Assembly (NCBI GenBank): GCA_020723365.1 | Contig: DYJB01000106.1 | Span: forward strand, 1 to 9,583 | Source: Candidatus Aquidulcis sp. | GTDB lineage: Bacteria > Chloroflexota > Anaerolineae > Anaerolineales > E44-bin32 | Reading direction: 5' to 3' | Length of the DNA stretch: 9,583 nucleotides | Part shown: positions 5,502-9,583 of the stretch, one piece after another | Layout: each line of letters starts with the position of its first letter | Position numbering within the stretch: the stretch's first letter is position 1 | The notes under the pieces: generated by a model | Seen by the model: the letters and a program-made list of their open reading frames with translations, nothing else | The model's database searches: none | Told to the model about the DNA's origin: nothing | Program-made: the position numbers and the translations under genes

Positions 5502-8500
5502 ATGCCCGGGCTCGATCCGTTTATCCGCCACGCAATCACGCCTCCGGCGTTCGATCAGGCGAAGGTTCACCGCCACCGCCTGGTGGATGCACTGCATGCC
5601 CAAATCGCCAAGAAGCTGATCGTCGTGGCGGCGCCTCCCGGCAACGGCAAGACCACGCTGCTGGCGGACTTCCATTACCACACCGAGATCCCCACGTGCT
5701 GGCTGCGCCTGACGGAGGCGGACTCCGACGTCATGCGCCTGGCGTCGGTGCTCCAGGCGTCACTGGCGCGCCGCTTCCGCCGCCTGCGCGGGCGGCCGCA
5801 CCTGGACGGTTTGTCGACCGCCTCGCCGAAGGCGCTGGCGCGCATGTTCGCCGCGGCCGTCGAGGATCAGGTGAGTGAACCCTTCGCCATCCTGATGGAT
5901 GATGCCCACCTGGTCAATGCCTCGCCTGCGGTGCTCGAGTTCCTGGATGAGCTGCTGGAGGCGATGCCCGGGCAGGGGACGCTGGTGGCGGCGGGGCGCG
6001 AGGTGCTGGACGTCTCGCTGGCACGCCTGATGGCTGCGGGCGACCTGGCGGGATTCGGGCCTCAGGACCTGGCGCTCACCCCCGAAGAGCTGGTCGAGGT
6101 CGCCCGTTCGCAGCTCGGGGTTGCGCTCGATGGGCCGGGGGTCGAGAGCCTGATGGTAGAGACCCGCGGTTGGGTCACCGGCGTGCTGCTCTCGCGCAGC
6201 CTGACCAGCGAGACGCTGCGCGACATGCGCGACGCCGCGTCGCCGCTGGTCTATGAGTACATGGCCTCCGTGGTCCTCAACCGCCTGGCGGACGAGACGC
6301 GCACCTTCGTCCTGGAAGCCTCGCTCCTGCCGGTGATGACGGCCGAAGCCTGCGATGCGGTCCTGGGCCGAAGCGATTCGGACCGCATGCTGTCGCGTCT
6401 CTCCCGCTCCGGCCTCTTCCTCTTCTCCGCCGGCGCCGGTTCGGGCACCTTCGAATTCCACCCTCAGTTCCGCGAGTTCCTGCTGTCAACCCTGGGCGGA
6501 CGCGATCGCAAGCGGCTGACGGCGCTGCGCGCCCGGGCGGCCGAATGGTTCTCGCGGTCGGCCGAGCCCGAGCGGGCGGTGGGGCTGTACTTCGAGGCCG
6601 GGCGACCCAGGCAGGCGGCGGCGCTGGCAGACGAGCTCAGCTGGCCGATGCGGCGCGCCGGGCGCTTGAGCACCCTCGAAGTCTGGGCGAGACGTTGTGT
6701 GCAGGAGGGCTGCCGCGCTCCTTGGCTGATCCTGGAATACGCAGGCTCCTGCGAGGATCACGGCCAGTTCGACCGCGCCCTCGACCTGATCGACCACCAC
6801 CTGCTCGTGCCGCCGGTTCGACTGCCCGCCCGCATCCGGCTGCGAGCGCTCACGGCACGCGGCATGCTCCTTTACCGGGCCGGGCGAATGGCGGAGGTCG
6901 GCCCGGCGCTGGAAAGGGCGAGGGCATGCTTGGGCAGCCGCGTCAGCCCTCAGGACCGGGCGGAGGTTCTGCGCCTGGAAGCCAAGCTGCTGGCTGCCGA
7001 ACGGCGCTGGGAGCGGGCCGAGCAGGTCGTGGGCCGTGCGCTGAAGCTGCTCGAGGAGTCGGGCGATCGCGACAACCTGGCCATCGCTCTGATCGACCTG
7101 TCGCAGTACCAGCTTGACCGCGGCGACTACGCTGCCGTGGTGCGCTCCATCACGCGCGCCCTTCCGACCCTCGAGACCCATGCTTCGCCGGGCAGCGTCG
7201 GGGTCGCCTACAACAATCTGGCCGGCGCCCGGCACCTCCTCGGCGAGTTCGACCGCGCCCTGCAGGCCTATGCGCAGGCGCTGCGCTACGCCCGCCTCGG
7301 GAACGCCGAATTCCTGGAGGCCATGGTCCTGTTTGGCGAGGCCGATCTGTTCTCAGATCTCGGGCTGGCGTTTCAGGCCGGCGAGCTATACGGCGCCGGA
7401 TTGACGCTTGCCACGCAGCTGGACCGGCCGGACCTGATTGCCTACGGCTGCCTGCAGACGGCCGTGCTTCACCGCCGCTCCGGGACGCCGGCGATCGCTT
7501 CCGAATGGTTGAAGCGGGCCGCGGCTGCTGCCGGGCGCACAGACCCTCCCCTGTCGTATGCCCTCGAAGTCGGCGCGCTCGAGCTGCTGGCTGCGCCGCA
7601 GAAAGCGCAGCGCCGGCTGGTCAAGCTCTTGGACGAGCCCGGCTCGCTGACAACGGCAGAACGCGCTCGAGCCCTCTACCTCCGGGCGCGCTGCGCGGCT
7701 GCAGCGGGGAACCAGCCGGAGGCCGCCGAATCGCTCAAGGCGTGCCTCGATTGGGTAGGGCGGACCGGCACGGAGCAGGCGATTGCCGGCGACCTGCGTG
7801 TCGATGGCGACCTGCGCGGCTTGCTGGTCTCAGACCTGGGCGGGCATCCCACGGCGCGCCGACTGACGGAGCGGATCGAGTCGATGGAGGTGCTGGCGCG
7901 GCAGTACGATCCGGGCGCAGCGGAGCAAAGCCCGAGGGCCAGGATCGAGTTCCGCGGGCTCGGCCAGGCCGTCATCCGGAGCCCCGGCGGCAAGGGCGAA
8001 GGCCTGCAGCGCATCGCCCGCGAGCTGGCTTTCCTGCTGCTTGATGCGGGACGCGTGGAGCGGGATGCGCTGGTGGAGGTCTTCTGGCCGGAGCACTCCC
8101 CGGGGCGGCAGACTGCCAACCTGCACATGGCCGTCTATCAGCTGCGTCAGGCGCTGGGGAAGAACGTGCTGGTGCTGGAGGGCGCCACCTACTCCTTGGG
8201 CGCGTCCGCCTCGATCGAGTATGACGTGCGTCGCTTCGAGCGCGCGGCCACGCTGGCGGAGCGACTGCCGGCCGGCGACCCGAGGCGCATGTTCGCCCTG
8301 ACTGAAGCGGTCGCCTCCTACGGCGGAGCCTTCCTGCCGGACTCCGATTCGCTCTGGGTGGTTGAGCGCCGGCGACAGCTGCAGTCGCGCTACCTGGATC
8401 TCCTGGTCGCGGCGGCCGACGAGTCGATGGTGCGCAACCAGGTCAGCCGCGCCGCCGCCCTTCTGCGCGAAGCGCTTTCGCACGACCCCCTGCGTGACGA

Positions 8501-8654
8501 TCTCAATGAGCAGCTGATGCAGGCCCTCCACCGCCTGGGTCGCCGCAACGAGATCGTTGAGCTCTACCAGCGCTATGTACGCTCCCTGGCGGACAGCTTC
8601 GGCCTCGATCCGCCCGATCACCTGCGCGAGCTGTACGGCCGCCTGATCTCCTGA
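5502..8654 (+). CDS. STAND ATPase transcription regulator: MalT-like NTPase, TPR repeats, wHTH-BTAD
   Basis: A 1,050-residue cytoplasmic regulator. The N-terminal MalT-like NTPase has Walker A APPGNGKTT (44-52, K50) and Walker B AILMDDAH (129-136). A winged-helix-like stretch with EFHPQFREFLL follows (about 318-328). Tetratricopeptide-like helices fill about 340-760 (for example AYNNLAGARHLLGEFDRALQ, 569-588). An OmpR-type winged helix lies at about 813-900 (ELAFLLLDAGR, ALVEVFWPE, NLHMAVYQLRQALG), and a BTAD domain at about 905-1,050. Unlike MalT, which carries a LuxR-type HTH at the C-terminus, the DNA-binding part is SARP-like. Such proteins usually oligomerise on binding an inducer in the TPR region and activate promoters. 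No in-frame start exists between the stop at 5433 and ATG 5502; its Shine-Dalgarno sequence is weak. It likely controls the peptide promoter just downstream. Confidence 0.95.
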   Translation: MPGLDPFIRHAITPPAFDQAKVHRHRLVDALHAQIAKKLIVVAAPPGNGKTTLLADFHYHTEIPTCWLRLTEADSDVMRLASVLQASLARRFRRLRGRPHLDGLSTASPKALARMFAAAVEDQVSEPFAILMDDAHLVNASPAVLEFLDELLEAMPGQGTLVAAGREVLDVSLARLMAAGDLAGFGPQDLALTPEELVEVARSQLGVALDGPGVESLMVETRGWVTGVLLSRSLTSETLRDMRDAASPLVYEYMASVVLNRLADETRTFVLEASLLPVMTAEACDAVLGRSDSDRMLSRLSRSGLFLFSAGAGSGTFEFHPQFREFLLSTLGGRDRKRLTALRARAAEWFSRSAEPERAVGLYFEAGRPRQAAALADELSWPMRRAGRLSTLEVWARRCVQEGCRAPWLILEYAGSCEDHGQFDRALDLIDHHLLVPPVRLPARIRLRALTARGMLLYRAGRMAEVGPALERARACLGSRVSPQDRAEVLRLEAKLLAAERRWERAEQVVGRALKLLEESGDRDNLAIALIDLSQYQLDRGDYAAVVRSITRALPTLETHASPGSVGVAYNNLAGARHLLGEFDRALQAYAQALRYARLGNAEFLEAMVLFGEADLFSDLGLAFQAGELYGAGLTLATQLDRPDLIAYGCLQTAVLHRRSGTPAIASEWLKRAAAAAGRTDPPLSYALEVGALELLAAPQKAQRRLVKLLDEPGSLTTAERARALYLRARCAAAAGNQPEAAESLKACLDWVGRTGTEQAIAGDLRVDGDLRGLLVSDLGGHPTARRLTERIESMEVLARQYDPGAAEQSPRARIEFRGLGQAVIRSPGGKGEGLQRIARELAFLLLDAGRVERDALVEVFWPEHSPGRQTANLHMAVYQLRQALGKNVLVLEGATYSLGASASIEYDVRRFERAATLAERLPAGDPRRMFALTEAVASYGGAFLPDSDSLWVVERRRQLQSRYLDLLVAAADESMVRNQVSRAAALLREALSHDPLRDDLNEQLMQALHRLGRRNEIVELYQRYVRSLADSFGLDPPDHLRELYGRLIS

Positions 8655-8682
8655 AGCACCCCGGCACCCCGTCGGGCCGACG

Positions 8683-8705
8683 CCCTCCGCCCGCGAGGCG
8701 GGGGG
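8683..8705 (+). terminator. Strong GC hairpin after the regulator gene
   Basis: CCCTCCGCC (8683-8691) pairs with GGCGGGGGG (8697-8705) around a CGCGA loop: nine pairs including one G-U, 29 bases after the stop. There is no U-tract, so it is either a GC-type terminator or an mRNA end-stabilising hairpin. Confidence 0.4.
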
Positions 8706-8735
8706 TCCCCGGCTGTCTGAATCGTGTTCGCGGGA

Positions 8736-8768
8736 ATTGAGAATCCATTGAGAGGCGCCGGCTACGAT
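8736..8768 (+). promoter_or_regulatory. Tandem ATTGAGA repeats and -10: SARP-type activator site and promoter
   Basis: The 7-mer ATTGAGA occurs at 8736-8742 and again at 8747-8753, an exact direct repeat with an 11-bp period, one helical turn. Nine bases after the second copy is a -10 element TACGAT (8763-8768, four of six matches). The position 17 bases upstream of the -10 (8740-8745, AGAATC) is a poor -35, as expected for an activator-dependent promoter. SARP proteins (wHTH plus BTAD) are known to bind heptamer direct repeats with 11-bp spacing about 8 bp from the -10, and the gene just upstream encodes a wHTH-BTAD protein. Transcription near 8775 would give a 30-base leader to the peptide start. 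Confidence 0.6.
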
Positions 8769-8805
8769 AAGGCCGAGCGGAAGCCATCTTGACAAGGAGG
8801 GTGCC

Positions 8806-8862
8806 ATGTCCGGTGTGCGCTGCGTGATCTCGGGCGGTGGTGGTTCTGGCGGCGGTCACTAG
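8806..8862 (+). CDS. 18-residue Gly-rich peptide, candidate RiPP precursor or signal
   Basis: The reading frame MSGVRCVISGGGGSGGGH ends in TAG and is too short for routine gene calling. Coding is supported by a perfect AGGAGG (8795-8800) five bases before ATG and by a promoter with activator-type repeats at the right distance upstream. The peptide has one Cys (residue 6), a basic Arg, and a C-terminal tail of Gly/Ser ending in His. Single-Cys, Gly-rich tails are seen in some ribosomally made, modified peptides and microcins, but I recognise no exact family. The neighbours are a STAND-BTAD regulator upstream, and an NHLP/Nif11-like protein and an ImmA/IrrE-like protein downstream. From memory, such small proteins in Chloroflexota are annotated with RiPP names such as Franean1_4349 and Os1348; this was not searched. 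A regulatory leader peptide is the main alternative. Confidence 0.55.
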   Translation: MSGVRCVISGGGGSGGGH

Positions 8863-8887
8863 GTAGGCCAGGTCACCTTTCGCCCTC

Positions 8888-8901
8888 GACCTTTCGAGGT
8901 C
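8888..8901 (+). other. UUCG-capped hairpin after the peptide gene
   Basis: GACCT-TTCG-AGGTC is a perfect five-pair stem with a UUCG tetraloop, 25 bases beyond the peptide stop. UUCG loops are unusually stable, so this may protect the short mRNA or nucleate the larger fold that follows. There is no U-tract directly after it. Confidence 0.4.
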
Positions 8902-8909
8902 CCGATCGT

Positions 8910-8961
8910 CCCGACGCCGGGCAGCGAGGTACCGTGTGCGCTGCCTTTTCGTTTCGTCGGG
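8910..8961 (+). terminator. Terminator-like hairpin with T-tract, enclosed by an outer stem
   Basis: GGCAGCG (8920-8926) pairs perfectly with CGCTGCC (8939-8945) around a 12-base loop and runs straight into TTTTCGTTT (8946-8954), the form of an intrinsic terminator. An outer stem, CCCGACG (8910-8916) with CGTCGGG (8955-8961), is also perfect and encloses it. The element lies between the peptide gene and the 96-residue gene. It could end most transcripts after the peptide, with partial read-through, or switch between two folds. Confidence 0.5.
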
Positions 8962-8984
8962 CCGAGGTGCAATCTGTCGGCAAC

Positions 8985-8998
8985 TGGAGGAGCCTCCA
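8985..8998 (+). promoter_or_regulatory. Shine-Dalgarno sequence inside a hairpin at the start codon
   Basis: The ribosome binding site GGAGG (8986-8990) of the 96-residue gene is part of a TGGAG-GAGC-CTCCA hairpin whose last base is the A of ATG. The site is strong but would be masked when folded, so translation may depend on unfolding or on a binder. Confidence 0.4.
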
Positions 8999-9288
8999 TG
9001 TCCATGCAAGCGCTCAACCATCTGGTCGCCCGTTCGATCGTCGATCCGGCCGTCCTGCACGCCTTCGCCGCCGGCAAACTCGATGACATTCTGGCCGACC
9101 TGGCGTTCAGCCCGGGACTGCGGGCCAGCCTGGCGACGGCCCAGACCGGGACGTGGGCCGAGTTTGCCGTCGTCGCCTATCGGACGGTCCGGGCGGCCGA
9201 GGCCCCGGCAAGCCGCATCCAGCTGCCTTCGCCGCTCGAGGGCCTGCGGCCGGATGCCGACCGCGCCGGACGTGAGCAGGTGGCATGA
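8998..9288 (+). CDS. NHLP/Nif11-clan-like small protein
   Basis: A 96-residue protein with a helical N-terminal part, ALNHLVARSIVDPAVLHAF (5-23) then GKLDDILADLAFSPGLRASLA (26-46). This follows the pattern of nitrile-hydratase-like and Nif11-like leader domains: a short helix, an aspartate-proline turn, another helix, then a segment like the LTPEE turn. A Trp-containing segment (53-68) and a Pro/Arg-rich tail (70-96) with no Gly-Gly cleavage site and no Cys follow, so it does not look like an ordinary precursor with a modifiable core. From memory it recalls proteins named Os1348 family NHLP clan, without a search. GGAGG is seven bases before ATG 8998; ATG 9004 is an alternative. It overlaps the next gene by ATGA, implying translational coupling and possibly a shared complex. 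Confidence 0.72.
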   Translation: MSMQALNHLVARSIVDPAVLHAFAAGKLDDILADLAFSPGLRASLATAQTGTWAEFAVVAYRTVRAAEAPASRIQLPSPLEGLRPDADRAGREQVA

Positions 9289-9583
9289 TCCTGATTGCTC
9301 CTGACGAGCGCCGCTGGTTCCTGCGCAACCTGGCGCTCGGACTCTTCGAATACCTCGGAGTGGTGGAGCCGCCGGTTCCGGTGGAAGCTCTGCTGCGCCA
9401 TCCGCCGCGCGTCCTGCAGGACGATGTGGGCCTGGTGGAGATGTACTCCAACCTGTGGGACGCGACCTTTGCCCGGATGACCGATCAACGCGGCAGCATC
9501 TTCGTGCGCGTCGACCTGTCGTCCCACGAGCGGCGGTTCGCCCTGGCGCGCGAGCTTCTGCGGGCGCTGGTGACCAGCGAGCA
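9285..9583 (+). CDS. ImmA/IrrE (M78)-like protein with degenerate active site, partial
   Basis: The first 99 residues of a gene cut by the window end, starting at the ATG of an ATGA overlap with the 96-residue gene. The N-terminus (1-28) is helical, followed by VPVEALLRHPPRV (31-43), like the start of M78 domains. GSIFVRVDLSSHERRFALARELLRAL (70-95) aligns by eye with the ImmA/IrrE pattern of a strand, then RFxLAHELGHxLL. Here the zinc-binding HExxH reads R89-E-L-L-R93, so both histidines are arginine and the protein is unlikely to be a metalloprotease in this motif. Known ImmA/IrrE proteins cleave or inactivate repressors of mobile elements and stress genes; a dead version could be a binding protein or scaffold. 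The rest of the gene is not visible, so the assignment rests on one motif. Confidence 0.55.
   Translation, partial: MILIAPDERRWFLRNLALGLFEYLGVVEPPVPVEALLRHPPRVLQDDVGLVEMYSNLWDATFARMTDQRGSIFVRVDLSSHERRFALARELLRALVTSE

Noticed and set aside
7830..8807. 325-codon minus-strand frame antisense to the regulator C-terminus
   Set aside because: It lies against the well-formed wHTH-BTAD coding sequence and has no recognisable domain.
8827..8841. Shared VISGG string between the 18-residue peptide and the tail of the sulfur carrier
   Set aside because: Five residues made of common Gly/Ser codons, in unrelated frames and contexts; most likely coincidence.
1..9583. CRISPR arrays, tRNA genes, insertion sequences
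   Set aside because: No regularly spaced repeats, no tRNA-like arms with conserved T-loop, no transposase reading frame or terminal inverted repeats were seen.

Overview
The window is GC-rich, densely coded bacterial DNA. Several proteins have the flavour of Chloroflexota (Anaerolineae-like): a MalT-type STAND ATPase fused to a C-terminal winged helix plus BTAD domain, a YqhQ/DUF1385 membrane protein, an M20 dipeptidase, and a small NHLP/Nif11-like protein beside an ImmA/IrrE-like protein. This placement is an inference from gene content; there is no rRNA or other phylogenetic marker in the window.

Minus-strand half (about 1-3,920). An apparent operon runs from about 3,890 down to 574: an alpha/beta-hydrolase esterase, an M20 metallodipeptidase (27 bases later) and a YqhQ-like DUF1385 membrane protein (3 bases later). 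It starts at a promoter with a perfect TATAAT whose -35 lies inside an 18-bp palindrome, so it is probably regulated. After a 350-base stretch without a convincing gene comes a small ThiS/MoaD-like sulfur carrier with its own promoter. It ends in Gly-Gly-Thr-Arg instead of a bare Gly-Gly.

Plus-strand half (about 4,047 to the end). A ParB/sulfiredoxin-fold protein resembling the SbnI/SerK free-serine kinases is followed by a 136-residue orphan with a strong ribosome binding site. A TATAAT promoter and a roughly 105-base leader then precede a 1,050-residue STAND-TPR-wHTH-BTAD regulator.

The most interesting part lies directly downstream of that regulator (8,655-9,583). Two exact 7-bp direct repeats spaced 11 bp apart sit 9 bp upstream of a -10 element, which closely resembles the known geometry of SARP-type (wHTH-BTAD) activator sites. 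The promoter would drive an 18-codon gene for a Gly-rich, Cys-containing peptide with a perfect Shine-Dalgarno sequence. A terminator-like structured RNA follows, then a 96-residue NHLP/Nif11-like protein whose ribosome binding site lies in a hairpin, then by ATGA overlap an ImmA/IrrE-like protein in which HExxH has become REllR. Together these look like a compact, possibly undescribed, regulator-controlled peptide system. The product and role of the peptide are unknown and all functional links are inferred.
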